A DNA stretch of 64,000 bases, taken from assembly GCF_020172665.1 (NCBI RefSeq), contig NZ_CP083985.1:3178040-3242039 (forward strand). The letters are read 5' to 3'. Under the pieces are notes generated by a model that saw nothing but the letters and a program-made list of their open reading frames with translations, was not told the DNA's origin and made no database searches. This document shows positions 38,544 through 46,967 of the stretch, piece by piece. Position numbers and translations under genes: made by a program. Numbering within the stretch: the stretch's first letter is position 1; the number at the start of each line of letters is the position of its first letter. This DNA comes from [Mycobacterium] zoologicum. GTDB taxonomy: Bacteria; Actinomycetota; Actinomycetes; Mycobacteriales; Mycobacteriaceae.

Positions 38544-39335
38544 CTAGACCTCCGGGGTGAAAGTCGGCAGCGCCTTGCCGTTCTTCCAGTGCTTGAGCAG
38601 CGCCTCGGCCAGCTGCCGGTAGGCCTGCGCGCCCTTGTTCTTGCGCCCGGCGATCACCGAGGCTCCCGACGCGCTGGCCTCGGCGAAGCGCACCGTGCGC
38701 GGGATCGGCGGGGCCAGCACCGGCAGGCTGTAGCGGTCGGCGACGTCGAGCAACACGTCACGGCTGTGCGTGGTGCGCGAGTCATACAGGGTGGGCAGCG
38801 CCCCGAGCAGACGCAGCTTCGGGTTGGTGATCTGCTGGACGTCGTTGACGGTGCGCAGGAACTGCCCGACGCCGCGGTGCGCCAGGGTCTCGCACTGCAG
38901 CGGCACGATCACCTCGCCGGCCGCGGTGAGCCCGTTGAGGGTGAGCACCCCCAGTGACGGCGGGCAGTCGATGATGGCCACGTCGAACTGGTCGTCCAGT
39001 TTGGCCAGCGCCCGCTGCAAGGCGTACTCGCGGCCAGCCCTCATCAGCAGCATCGCCTCCGCGCCGGCCAGGTCGATGTTGGCCGGCAGCAACGTCATAC
39101 CTTCGCCGGTCGGCACCAGTGCGGCGCTGGGTTCGACATCACCGAGCAGCACCTCGTGCACCGATACCGGCAGCTTGTCGGGGTCGTGTCCCAACGAGAA
39201 CGTCAGGCAGCCCTGCGGGTCGAGGTCGACCAGCAGCACCCGCCGGCCCAGCTCGGCCATCGCCGCGCCCAGCGAGGCCACGGTCGTGGTCTTGGCCACG
39301 CCGCCTTTCTGATTGGCAACCGCCAAGATTCGCAT
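38544..39335 (-). CDS. ParA/Soj-like ATPase (Rv3213c-like)
   Basis: A 263-residue ParA-family ATPase with the deviant Walker A KGGVAKTTT near the N-terminus, Walker A' VLLVDLDPQG, and the Walker B strand VAIIDCPPSLG. No ParB-like gene or parS-like cluster is adjacent, so this is an orphan ParA rather than the chromosome-partitioning one. The ATG at 39335 gives MRILAVANQKGG. It converges with the beta-propeller gene (11 bases between stops). Confidence 0.85.
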   Translation of the reverse strand: MRILAVANQKGGVAKTTTVASLGAAMAELGRRVLLVDLDPQGCLTFSLGHDPDKLPVSVHEVLLGDVEPSAALVPTGEGMTLLPANIDLAGAEAMLLMRAGREYALQRALAKLDDQFDVAIIDCPPSLGVLTLNGLTAAGEVIVPLQCETLAHRGVGQFLRTVNDVQQITNPKLRLLGALPTLYDSRTTHSRDVLLDVADRYSLPVLAPPIPRTVRFAEASASGASVIAGRKNKGAQAYRQLAEALLKHWKNGKALPTFTPEV

Positions 39336-39403
39336 GCCCGTCACACCGACATACTGGCACGCCCGGTGACCCGACAGTCTGCCGTCGGGCAGAATCGGCA
39401 GGC

Positions 39404-40003
39404 GTGGGGATCGACGGGCACCGCCTGCTGCTGCTGCGCCACGGTGAGACCGAGTGGTCCCGCAGCGGCCGGCACACCGGACGCACCGACCTGGATCTGA
39501 CCGACATCGGCCGGCGTCAGGCCGTCGCCGCCCGCGCGACGCTGACCAAGCTGGCGCCCGACAACGCGCTGGTGATCTGCAGCCCGCGCCGGCGCGCCCA
39601 AGTGACCGCCGAACTCGCCGGCCTGCATGTCGATGAGACCTCCGAGGACCTCGCCGAATGGGACTACGGGCGCTACGAGGGACTGACCACGCCAGAGATC
39701 CGCGAATCGGAATCCGATTGGCTGGTCTGGACACACGGCAGCCCCGGCGGCGAGACCGTGGCCCAGGTCAGCGACCGCGCCGATCGGATGGTGGCAGTCG
39801 CGCTGGCGCAGTTGGCGACCCGCGACGTGGTGTTCGTCGGGCACGCGCATTTCTCCCGGGCGGTGATCACCCGCTGGCTGGATCTGGCACTGGCCGACGG
39901 CGCCCGGTTCGCGATGCCGCCGGCGTCGGTGGCCGTCTGCGGATTCGAGCACGGAGTACGCCAGCTGGCGGCACTCGGCCTGACCGGGCCGGAAGCACCG
40001 TGA
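39404..40003 (+). CDS. gpm2: Histidine phosphatase family protein (Gpm2, Rv3214-like)
   Basis: A 199-residue phosphoglycerate-mutase-fold phosphatase. LLLRHGETEW holds the catalytic RHG (Arg12, His13, Gly14), and VFVGHAHFSRAVI supplies the second His. Despite the historical mutase name, the homologue in M. tuberculosis is a broad phosphatase. The GTG start at 39404 has no obvious ribosome-binding site. It overlaps entC by four bases (GTGA). Confidence 0.88.
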   Translation: MGIDGHRLLLLRHGETEWSRSGRHTGRTDLDLTDIGRRQAVAARATLTKLAPDNALVICSPRRRAQVTAELAGLHVDETSEDLAEWDYGRYEGLTTPEIRESESDWLVWTHGSPGGETVAQVSDRADRMVAVALAQLATRDVVFVGHAHFSRAVITRWLDLALADGARFAMPPASVAVCGFEHGVRQLAALGLTGPEAP

Positions 40004-41112
40004 GCACACCGGCATTCGTGCTGTCCGGACCGGGCGGAACGCTGTGGGCCGATGAGGTGGCAGCCGGCTTCAGCGACGTCGCTGACGCGCGAGCCGCACT
40101 GGCCGATGGCCGAGCGTCAATTATTCTGGGCGCGTTGCCTTTCCGACCGGGCGCCGCGACCGCGCTGTTCACCCCCCATCGGGTGTACCGCACCGATGCC
40201 CTGCCACCGCAGGCGGATCCGGTGATGCCTGCGGTGCACATCGCCGGGGCCCTGCCCGAGCCCGAGGAGCACCGAGCCCGGATTCGCCGGGCACTCGACG
40301 AGCTGAGGGCACCGCGAGCGGTGCTGCACAAGGTGGTGCTGGCCCGCGGGCTGGCGCTGGCCGCCGACGCACCGCTGGACGCCGGCGCCGTGTTGCGCCG
40401 CCTGGTGGCCGCCGACCCGAGCAGTTACGGCTACCTGTCCGACCTGAGCGCGGCCGGCGGTGAGCACACCGGCACGGTGCTGGTGGGCGCCAGCCCCGAG
40501 TTGCTGGTCGCCCGCGACGGCGGCCGGGTCACCTGCCGGCCGTTCGCCGGCTCCGCACCCCGCTCTCCCGACCCGGACGTCGACGCCGCCAACGGCGCCG
40601 CGCTGGCCGAATCCGGCAAGAACCGCCACGAGCACCAGCTCGTCGTCGATCAGCTGCGGGCCGTGCTGGAACCGCTCTGCGCCGAGTTGGACGTCGCGCC
40701 CGCTCGGCTGACCGGCACCGCAGCGGTGTGGCACCTGAGCACCCCGATCAGCGGCCGGCTGCGCGACACCTCCACCACGGCACTGGATCTGGCGCTGGCG
40801 CTGCACCCGACCGCCGCGGTCGGCGGCGTCCCTACCGCCGCCGCGGTCGACCTGATCACCGAACTGGAAGGCGACCGGGGTTTCTATGCCGGCGCGGTGG
40901 GCTGGTGCGACGCCGACGGTGACGGCGCCTGGGTGGTGTCGATCCGCGGCGCGCGGCTCTCCGCTGACCGGCGATCCGCACTGGCGCACGCCGGCGGCGG
41001 GATCGTCGCCGAATCCGATCCGGCCGACGAACTGGCCGAGACCGTGACGAAGTTCAGGACGATCCTGACGGCGCTGGGCGCCCAGCTGCCCAGCGCAGCG
41101 CCGCCGGACTGA
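40000..41112 (+). CDS. entC: Isochorismate synthase (EntC/MenF)
   Basis: A 370-residue chorismate-binding enzyme. Conserved pieces are VLHKVVLARGL, a VGASPELLV segment, CRPFAGSAPR, HEHQLVVDQ (the general base region) and GRLRDTSTTALDLALALHPTAAVGGVP; the C-terminus contains FYAGAVGW. It converts chorismate to isochorismate for menaquinone or siderophore synthesis. The start is a GTG overlapping the phosphatase stop. Its last 59 bases overlap the convergent membrane-protein gene. Confidence 0.9.
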   Translation: MSTPAFVLSGPGGTLWADEVAAGFSDVADARAALADGRASIILGALPFRPGAATALFTPHRVYRTDALPPQADPVMPAVHIAGALPEPEEHRARIRRALDELRAPRAVLHKVVLARGLALAADAPLDAGAVLRRLVAADPSSYGYLSDLSAAGGEHTGTVLVGASPELLVARDGGRVTCRPFAGSAPRSPDPDVDAANGAALAESGKNRHEHQLVVDQLRAVLEPLCAELDVAPARLTGTAAVWHLSTPISGRLRDTSTTALDLALALHPTAAVGGVPTAAAVDLITELEGDRGFYAGAVGWCDADGDGAWVVSIRGARLSADRRSALAHAGGGIVAESDPADELAETVTKFRTILTALGAQLPSAAPPD

Positions 41113-41464
41113 ACAGCGCCGCCAGCACCGCCAGCGCCACCACCGCGACCGCCACGCCGTAACCCCAGCGCTGCGATCCGACACCCAGATACCAGGCGAC
41201 CGGCAGCAGGGTCAGGTTGGTGATCACCGCGACGCCGCGCCCGGCCCGCCGTCCCCGCAGCAGAGTCCAGCCGGCGGCCAGCACCGCGGCACCGATCAGC
41301 GCGAACCACACCGCAGTGCCGTAACCGCTGACCACCTGCTGATCCGCGCCTGCCAGGCCGCGCACCACCAGCACCGCCGCCACCGCCAGCGCGGCCGCCC
41401 CCTGAGCCGCGACGATCCCGCCGGCAACGAGCACGGCGGGCGGCCGGTCGGCGTGGTCGGTCAC
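41054..41464 (-). CDS. Four-helix integral membrane protein (Rv3217c-like)
   Basis: A 136-residue protein with four predicted transmembrane helices, low in charged residues apart from RGRRAGRG between helices two and three. No function can be assigned. It begins with a GTG at 41464 and its C-terminus overlaps the end of entC on the other strand by 59 bases. It corresponds in position to Rv3217c. Confidence 0.78.
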   Translation of the reverse strand: MTDHADRPPAVLVAGGIVAAQGAAALAVAAVLVVRGLAGADQQVVSGYGTAVWFALIGAAVLAAGWTLLRGRRAGRGVAVITNLTLLPVAWYLGVGSQRWGYGVAVAVVALAVLAALFSPAALRWAAGRPAPSGSS

Positions 41465-41520
41465 GCGGCCAGCCTAACCACGCCCCGACCACCCGCCGAT
41501 TGCCCATAGACTCTTACCTT

Positions 41521-42486
41521 GTGCGTGCCGTGCTGATCGTGAATCCCAATGCCACCTCCACCACCGCGGCCGGCCGCGATCTGTTGGCGCACGCCCTCAA
41601 GAGCCGGCTCGAGCTGACCGTCGCGCACACCGACTACCGCGGCCACGCCATCGAGATCAGCCAGGCCGCCGCCCGCGATGGGATCGACCTGGTGATCGCC
41701 CACGGCGGCGACGGCACCGTGCACGGTGTGGTCAACGGTCTACTCGGCGAGCCCGGCTCCGCGCCGCCGCCGCACCTGCCCGCGGTGGCGGTGGTGCCCG
41801 GCGGGTCGGCGAATGTCTTCGCCCGTTCACTCGGGATGGCCGCCGACCCTATCGCGGCTACCAATCAACTGATCGAGTTGATCGAAGATGTTGACAGACA
41901 CCCGAATTGGCGTCGAATCGGGTTGATCGACTGCGGTGAGCGGTGGTCTGTGCTCAACGCCGGCATGGGCCTCGACGGTGCGGTTGTGGCCGCGGTCGAG
42001 GCCGAGCGCGAGAAGGGCGGCGATGTCAGCGCACTGCGCTACATCCGCGCGGCGGTCCGCACGGTGCTGGCCGCCACCCGGCGTGAACCGACCCTGACCC
42101 TGCAGATCAACGACGCCGACCCGATCACCGGCGTGCACTTCGCCTTCATCTCGAACTGCAGCCCGTGGACCTACGCCGATCAGCGGTCGGTGTTCACCAA
42201 CCCCGACACCACTTTCGAGTCGGGCATGGGCTTATTCGCTACCACCAGCCTGAAGGTGCTGCCGACCCTGCGACTGGTCCGCCAGATGCTGTCGAAACGA
42301 CCGAACCCGCGCGCCAAACAACTCATTCGCGATGACAATGTGGCCACTTTGCGCGTCGACGCGGGCGACACGCCTATCGCCACCCAGATCGACGGCGAGT
42401 ACCTTGGGCTGCGTACCTCGATGACGTTCCGCGCGGTCCCGGACGCTTTGAGCGTGGTGGCGCCGCCGGCTAAAATACTTTGCTGA
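41521..42486 (+). CDS. Diacylglycerol kinase-family lipid kinase (Rv3218-like)
   Basis: A 321-residue DAGK_cat protein. VLIVNPNATSTTA starts the fold, HGGDGTVHGVVNGL is the GGDGT nucleotide-binding motif (about residue 61) and VVPGGSANVFARSL the following substrate/nucleotide loop. It probably phosphorylates a lipid such as diacylglycerol or a sphingoid/undecaprenol-like substrate; specificity cannot be told. The GTG start at 41521 gives M-R-A-V-L-I-V. Confidence 0.85.
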   Translation: MRAVLIVNPNATSTTAAGRDLLAHALKSRLELTVAHTDYRGHAIEISQAAARDGIDLVIAHGGDGTVHGVVNGLLGEPGSAPPPHLPAVAVVPGGSANVFARSLGMAADPIAATNQLIELIEDVDRHPNWRRIGLIDCGERWSVLNAGMGLDGAVVAAVEAEREKGGDVSALRYIRAAVRTVLAATRREPTLTLQINDADPITGVHFAFISNCSPWTYADQRSVFTNPDTTFESGMGLFATTSLKVLPTLRLVRQMLSKRPNPRAKQLIRDDNVATLRVDAGDTPIATQIDGEYLGLRTSMTFRAVPDALSVVAPPAKILC

Positions 42487-42580
42487 ACTGCGGAGATGGC
42501 GAACATTCCGGTGACGAGCGCACAGAGGGTCTCATGTTAGTACATCCCTGCGGAATCTCCGGGAGCAGCCCCGCGCGGAC

Positions 42581-42608
42581 GTGACGTCGGCCACGTGATA
42601 AAGCGCAC
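42581..42608. promoter_or_regulatory. Two adjacent CRP-like sites upstream of whiB1
   Basis: Two GTG-N8-CAC elements lie head to tail: 42581-42594 (GTGACGTCGGCCAC) and 42595-42608 (GTGATAAAGCGCAC). A TTGACA hexamer follows at 42611-42616. The M. tuberculosis whiB1 promoter is controlled by the cAMP receptor protein through two upstream sites, and GTG-N8-CAC is that protein's core. The centres are 14 bases apart here. The rest of the 255-base gap (42487-42741) shows nothing else I can name. Confidence 0.5.
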
Positions 42609-42741
42609 CCTTGACATCTGTCCAGGCTGTGAAACGATCAATCGATCGGACGTAAGCCGTAACCATTTCTTGCGCCGCACATAACAGTTAAGAAACATCG
42701 TTGCGCACGCCGCTGCGCCCAGAGTGAGGAGTTGGAGACCT

Positions 42742-42996
42742 ATGGATTGGCGCCACAAGGCGGTCTGTCGCGACGAGGACCCGGAGCTGTTCTTCCCGGT
42801 GGGAAACAGCGGTCCCGCGCTTGCTCAGATCGCGGCCGCGAAGCAGGTCTGCACCCGGTGCCCAGTGGTCACCGAATGCCTCACGTGGGCGCTGGAAACC
42901 GGTCAGGACGCCGGCGTGTGGGGCGGCATGAGCGAAGACGAGCGGCGTGCGCTCAAGCGCCGCAACGCCCGCACTCGGGCACGCAGCGGGGTCTGA
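42742..42996 (+). CDS. whiB1: WhiB1, nitric-oxide-responsive Wbl regulator
   Basis: An 84-residue Wbl protein with Cys9, Cys37, Cys40 and Cys46 for the [4Fe-4S] cluster, the GVWGGMSEDERR turn and a basic C-terminal DNA-binding tail (RRALKRRNARTRARSGV). WhiB1 is essential in M. tuberculosis and its cluster reacts with NO, converting it to a DNA-binding form. ATG 42742 has GGAG four bases upstream. A strong GC hairpin follows the stop. Confidence 0.97.
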   Translation: MDWRHKAVCRDEDPELFFPVGNSGPALAQIAAAKQVCTRCPVVTECLTWALETGQDAGVWGGMSEDERRALKRRNARTRARSGV

Positions 42997-43015
42997 CCCG
43001 CCAAGCACTGCTAGA

Positions 43016-43052
43016 CGGCGCGGCCCCGACCTTCCCGGTCGGGGCCGCGCCG
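43016..43052 (+). terminator. GC-rich hairpin terminator between whiB1 and pdtaS
   Basis: A perfect 15-base stem (arms 43017-43031 and 43037-43051, extendable by one C-G pair) with a five-base TTCCC loop, followed by GTTT. It sits between the convergent stops of whiB1 and pdtaS, so it could serve both directions. Confidence 0.85.
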
Positions 43053-43066
43053 TTTCGCATCGGGTT

Positions 43067-44584
43067 CTACAGTGCCTGGCGGGGCCGTCGGCTCCCGACC
43101 GGCACCCGCAGCACCATCTCGGTCCCCCCGCCCGGGGCGTCGCGCGCGGTCAGCGAACCGTCGAGCTCCCCGGACACCAGGGTGTTGACGATATGCAGCC
43201 CGAGCCGGTCGGAGTTCTCCAGGCTGAAACCCTCCGGCAGTCCGTGACCGTCGTCGTGCACCACCACGTCGAGCCAGCGCGCTGAGCGTTCGGCCCGGAT
43301 CATCACACCGCGCGGATGCTCGCCGGCGTCGAAGGCGTGCTCAATCGCGTTCTGCACCAGCTCGGTGATCACCATGATCAGCGCGGTGGCCCGGTCGGCG
43401 TCCAGCGCGCCGAGAACACCCGTCCGGCTGACGTGGATCGGGGTGTCCACGCTGGCGACGTCGTTCATCATCGGCAGAATCCGATCGATCACCTTGTCGA
43501 GGTTCACCACCTCATCGACCGCCATCGACAGGGCTTCGTGGACCAGCGCGATGGACGCCACCCGCCGCACCGACTCCAACAGTGCCTCGCGTCCCTCGGT
43601 GCTGGCGGTGCGGCGGGCCTGCAGGCGCAGCAGTGCCGCGACGGTCTGCAGGTTGTTCTTCACCCGGTGGTGGATCTCGCGGATCGTCGCATCCTTGGAC
43701 AGCAGGGCGCGGTCCCGGCGCTTCACCTCGGTGACATCACGCACCAGCACGGCGGCCCCGGTCGGCTCGCCGTTCGCGATCAGCGGCAGCGTGCGCAGCA
43801 GTACAACCGCGCCGCCGGCGTCGACCTCGAAGCGCATACTCGCCCCGCCGGACAGTGATTCGCCGACGTGCTCGGCCAACTCGCGCGCCTCGAACGGGTC
43901 CGAGATCAGGGGTCGGGTGACGGCCACCAGGTCGTGCCCGGCCAGCTCCGCGTCCAAGCCCATCCGGTGATACGCCGACACCGCATTCGGGCTGGCGTAG
44001 CGCACCGTGCCGTCGACCCCGACCCGGATGAAGCCGTCACCGACCCGCGGACCCGAGTGCGACACCACCAGGTCACCGGTTCCCGGGAAGGTGCCCTGGG
44101 AAATCATCTGCAACAGATCCGCCGCGCAGTCCAGGTACGCCGCCTCCAGCCGGCTCGGTTCGCGCCCGGAGGCGTGCGCGTGCTGATGGGTCAGAACAGC
44201 CACCACCCGATCCTCGAACCGGATCGGGACGGCTTCAATATTGTTTGGGGACTCTTCTTGCACGACAATGCTTTCCGAGATCTCAACGTCGGCTCTCTCT
44301 ATCGTTTCCGATGCGAAGGCCGCCACCACCAACGGCAGCGCTTCGGCGGCGACGACGGTGCCGACGGCGTCGCTGAGCAGCACCGTGGAGGCGGTGTTGG
44401 GCCGGCACTGCGCCACGCAGACCAGCGGCTCACCGGCGTCGGCGTCACCGCGCACCCACATCAGATAGTCGGCGAACGACAGGTCCGCCAGCAGCTGCCA
44501 CTCCCCGACCACGACGTGCAGATGATCCACCGCCCTGCCCGGCAGGACGGTGTGCTCGGCCAGCAGGTCACCGAGGGTGGACAT
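43067..44584 (-). CDS. pdtaS: PdtaS, cytosolic sensor histidine kinase
   Basis: A 505-residue kinase with an N-terminal GAF domain (about 1-150), a PAS domain (about 180-290), a HisKA_2 segment with the phospho-acceptor in REIHHRVKNNLQT, and an HWE/HATPase domain (ELVQNAIEHAF; HDDGHGLPEGF; GLHIVNTLV). It pairs with the RNA-binding antiterminator PdtaR in a ribosome/nutrient and metal stress pathway; pdtaR is not in the window. No transmembrane helix is present, matching the known soluble kinase. Confidence 0.93.
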   Translation of the reverse strand: MSTLGDLLAEHTVLPGRAVDHLHVVVGEWQLLADLSFADYLMWVRGDADAGEPLVCVAQCRPNTASTVLLSDAVGTVVAAEALPLVVAAFASETIERADVEISESIVVQEESPNNIEAVPIRFEDRVVAVLTHQHAHASGREPSRLEAAYLDCAADLLQMISQGTFPGTGDLVVSHSGPRVGDGFIRVGVDGTVRYASPNAVSAYHRMGLDAELAGHDLVAVTRPLISDPFEARELAEHVGESLSGGASMRFEVDAGGAVVLLRTLPLIANGEPTGAAVLVRDVTEVKRRDRALLSKDATIREIHHRVKNNLQTVAALLRLQARRTASTEGREALLESVRRVASIALVHEALSMAVDEVVNLDKVIDRILPMMNDVASVDTPIHVSRTGVLGALDADRATALIMVITELVQNAIEHAFDAGEHPRGVMIRAERSARWLDVVVHDDGHGLPEGFSLENSDRLGLHIVNTLVSGELDGSLTARDAPGGGTEMVLRVPVGSRRPRQAL

Positions 44585-44613
44585 CGTTCATTCGCGCGGC
44601 GCGAATGCCGGGA

Positions 44614-44829
44614 TCAGCTGATGACGGCAATCAGGTCGCCGGCCTGGATGACGTCACCGACCTTCACAGCCACCTTGCTGACGGTGCCGGCGTTCTCGGC
44701 CAGCACCGGGATCTCCATCTTCATCGACTCGAGCAGCACCACGGTGTCGCCCTCGTTGATCTGTTCGCCCTCGCGGACCACGACTTCGAGCACGCTGGCC
44801 ACGATCTCCGCGCGAACATCCTCGGCCAT
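44614..44829 (-). CDS. Biotinylated/lipoyl-domain protein TB7.3
   Basis: A 71-residue single biotinyl domain. The modification site is ESMKMEIPV, with Lys37 as the biotin acceptor. It resembles a stand-alone acyl-CoA carboxylase carrier domain and matches Rv3221c. ATG 44829 is chosen because GAGG lies five bases upstream; an ATG at 44847 would add six residues. It is about 30 bases upstream of pdtaS on the same strand. Confidence 0.92.
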   Translation of the reverse strand: MAEDVRAEIVASVLEVVVREGEQINEGDTVVLLESMKMEIPVLAENAGTVSKVAVKVGDVIQAGDLIAVIS

Positions 44830-45088
44830 CTTCACCTCGTTCATCACCTGGTCGCCCTGATCGGAGAAAATCCTTGGTCTTTATGGAACCACAACACCCC
44901 CGGACGTTGAGCACGGCGCTCGGGTAAGCGAACTCCAAGATCTCTAAGAGGACGTAGAGAGTTCCGAACGTGACAGTGTCGTGTTTCTCCTGTGACATTT
45001 GCATAGCACCGTTACTCGAGTGTTTCGAACGCGTGACGTATTCGCCGTGGCGCGAGACGAGTCGAAGTCGAACTTGAGGAGTAGTGCC

Positions 45089-45649
45089 TTGTTTGTTTCC
45101 CGGTCTGTTGCCTGGTCCGTTGCCCCTTGGTCTGTCGCCCAGTCCCGTTCCCGGTCCTTTCCCCGGTCCCTTCCCAGCATCTCCGACCCGCGGGTCCGGT
45201 TGCCCCTGGTGTGCGTCAGCGCCATGACGGCGGCCACCCTCGGATTCGGTGTCGCCTCCGCCAAGGCCGCCCCGACCCTGGTCGACGACCCGATGCCGAT
45301 CCCGGCCCCGATCAGTGCCCCCGCGTTGCCCGGTGCCGCAGCGTTGCCCGGGGTGCCCGGTGTGCCCGGTGTGCCCGGAGCCGCCGTGGGAAACTCCTCG
45401 GCCGGCGTCAACGCCGCCAACTCCTTCCTGCAGGTGCTCAACGGCATGCTCAACAAAGTGGTGCCCGGCGTCGGCTCGATCATGCCGTCCGATGTCAGCT
45501 CCTTGACGCCGCCGGCCGCCGGCGCCCCGGGTGCACCCGCCCTGGAGACGCCGCCGGTCGGGACGCCACCCGCTGCCGCCGCGCCGGCGCCGGGGTTCGT
45601 ACCGCAGACCCTGGCGGGGTCGCGGACGTTCAGCGGATCCAAGAACTAG
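45089..45649 (+). CDS. Secreted Ala/Pro-rich protein, TTG start
   Basis: A 186-residue exported protein. The long n-region is rich in Ser/Arg/Trp, the h-region is LPLVCVSAMTAATLGFGVAS, and cleavage is likely at ASAKA/AP. The mature part is Pro/Ala-rich with a PGVPGVPGVPG repeat and a short helical NSFLQVLNGMLNKVVPG segment. No family is recognised. TTG 45089 is supported by GAGGAG seven bases upstream; a TTG at 44999 lacks one. The region 44830-45088 upstream contains no other gene I can support. Confidence 0.6.
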   Translation: MFVSRSVAWSVAPWSVAQSRSRSFPRSLPSISDPRVRLPLVCVSAMTAATLGFGVASAKAAPTLVDDPMPIPAPISAPALPGAAALPGVPGVPGVPGAAVGNSSAGVNAANSFLQVLNGMLNKVVPGVGSIMPSDVSSLTPPAAGAPGAPALETPPVGTPPAAAAPAPGFVPQTLAGSRTFSGSKN

Positions 45650-45662
45650 CTCGACGGGGCGC

Positions 45663-45693
45663 GGCGGCGGGGCGGCCTTGCGGCCCCGCCGCC
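45663..45693 (+). terminator. Putative hairpin terminator after secreted-protein gene
   Basis: An 11-base perfect stem (GGCGGCGGGGC at 45663-45673 with its complement at 45683-45693) and a nine-base loop, 13 bases after the stop codon. No T-tract follows, which is common for mycobacterial terminators but lowers certainty. Confidence 0.5.
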
Positions 45694-45754
45694 CGCGTCA
45701 CACCCGGCGGTATGAGAGACTGTCCAGCCGGAATACCTGCTAGGAGGGTCAATC

Positions 45755-45847
45755 ATGGCAAAGCGTGGCCGCAAGAAGCGCGATCGTAAGCACAGCAAAG
45801 CCAACCACGGCAAGCGGCCCAACGCCGGCTCGAAGGCCGTGAAGTAG
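45755..45847 (+). CDS. 50S ribosomal protein bL37 (30 aa)
   Basis: A 30-residue, extremely basic peptide (MAKRGRKKRDRKHSKANHGK...) matching the tiny mycobacterial large-subunit protein bL37, which was missed by most annotation. AGGAGGG lies seven bases upstream of the ATG. The gene sits between the secreted-protein gene and convergent rshA, seven bases from the rshA stop. Members elsewhere are about 24 residues; this one has a few extra at the C-terminus. Confidence 0.88.
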   Translation: MAKRGRKKRDRKHSKANHGKRPNAGSKAVK

Positions 45848-45853
45848 GCGCTT

Positions 45854-46144
45854 CTACTCGTAAGTCCGGATGATCGTGGTCTGGCTGATCTCCAACCGCA
45901 CCCGCTCGTAAAGCTTCGGCGGCGCCTTGTCGCCACTGCATTTGGTGGCGATCAGCGCCTTGATCCGCTCCTCGACCCCGTAATGCCGCAGGCAGCCCGG
46001 GCATGCTTCGAGGTGCTCCCGCAGCCTGGCCTTGCTCTCAGCGGTGCACTCACCGTCCAGCAGCGTCCACACCTCGGCGATCACCTCGGAACAGTCCACC
46101 ATCGACTGATCCGGGTTCGGCGTGCTGTGCCCGTGTTCGGTCAC
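45854..46144 (-). CDS. rshA: RshA, zinc-containing anti-sigma factor for SigH
   Basis: A 96-residue ZAS-family anti-sigma factor with H44-x3-C48-x2-C51 (HLEACPGC), the redox-sensing zinc motif. Cys18 and Cys33 are also near the fold. Oxidative or heat stress oxidises it and releases SigH. The start codon (GTG at 46144) overlaps the sigH stop by four bases, so the pair is translationally coupled. It is a full-length copy. Confidence 0.93.
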   Translation of the reverse strand: MTEHGHSTPNPDQSMVDCSEVIAEVWTLLDGECTAESKARLREHLEACPGCLRHYGVEERIKALIATKCSGDKAPPKLYERVRLEISQTTIIRTYE

Positions 46145-46854
46145 GACGACATCTCCTCGGGTGCGTGGCCGTCGCGGATGAAACCGCGGTCTCGGGCCAC
46201 ATCTGCCAATAACGTGCGCAGCTGACGCCTGCCGCGGTGCAGTCGCGACATCACCGTGCCGATCGGTGTATCCATGATCTCGGCGATCTCCTTGTAGGGG
46301 AATCCTTCGACGTCGGCGTAGTACACCGCCATCCGGAACTCTTCGGGCAGCTGCTGCAGCGCCTCTTTGATCTCGGTGTCCGGCAGCGACTCCAAGGCCT
46401 CCACCTCCGCGGAGCGCAGCCCTGTCGAGGTGTGCTCGGCGGTGGCCGCCAGCTGCCAGTCGGTGATCTCCTCGGTGGGGTATTCCGCCGGTGAGCGCTG
46501 CTTCTTGCGGTAGCTGTTGATGTAGGTGTTGGTCAGGATGCGGTACAGCCAGGCCTTGAGGTTGGTGCCGTCGCGGAACGAGCGGAACCCGGCGTAGGCC
46601 TTGACCATGGTCTCCTGCAGCAGGTCCTCGGCGTCGGCGGGATTGCGCGTCATCCGCAGCGCACCCCCGTAGAGCTGATCGAGCATCGGGATCGCGTCGC
46701 GCTCGAAGCGCGCGGTCAGCTGCTCGTCGGTTTCGTCGGTACGCACGGGGGTCTTGGTGCCTTCGGCGTCAGCCATGTCGATTGCAGCGGTCCCTTCTCT
46801 CGCGATGCTCACGTCCAGTGGCTCGATTTCCAGCAGACCGACCGCCGTTGACAT
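46141..46854 (-). CDS. sigH: SigH, ECF sigma factor for oxidative and heat stress
   Basis: A 237-residue ECF sigma factor from ATG 46854: sigma-2 ([39 protein letters not shown]) and sigma-4 ([35 protein letters not shown]). GGAAGGAG eight bases upstream supports 46854. The shorter start at 46776 (MADAEGTKT, 211 residues) matches the start I remember for M. tuberculosis but has no close ribosome-binding site. SigH controls thioredoxin, other ECF factors and itself; the promoter below fits self-regulation. Confidence 0.93.
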   Translation of the reverse strand: MSTAVGLLEIEPLDVSIAREGTAAIDMADAEGTKTPVRTDETDEQLTARFERDAIPMLDQLYGGALRMTRNPADAEDLLQETMVKAYAGFRSFRDGTNLKAWLYRILTNTYINSYRKKQRSPAEYPTEEITDWQLAATAEHTSTGLRSAEVEALESLPDTEIKEALQQLPEEFRMAVYYADVEGFPYKEIAEIMDTPIGTVMSRLHRGRRQLRTLLADVARDRGFIRDGHAPEEMSS

Positions 46855-46920
46855 CGACGACTCCTTCCGATCCTAGGACCGTGGCCGGCAGCATATGCAG
46901 CGACCACACGACTGCCTTGC

Positions 46921-46949
46921 TCAACAGCGTGAGCCATACGGCTATTTCC
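46921..46949 (-). promoter_or_regulatory. Putative SigH-dependent promoter of sigH-rshA
   Basis: On the minus strand GGAAAT (46944-46949) is followed after 18 bases by GTTG (46922-46925), close to the SigH consensus (GGAAY...GTT). The start would give a 5' leader of about 60 bases before the ATG at 46854. It lies in the short divergent gap with the broken ybaK gene. Confidence 0.5.
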
Positions 46950-46967
46950 GGCCGTTATCCTGGCCCG

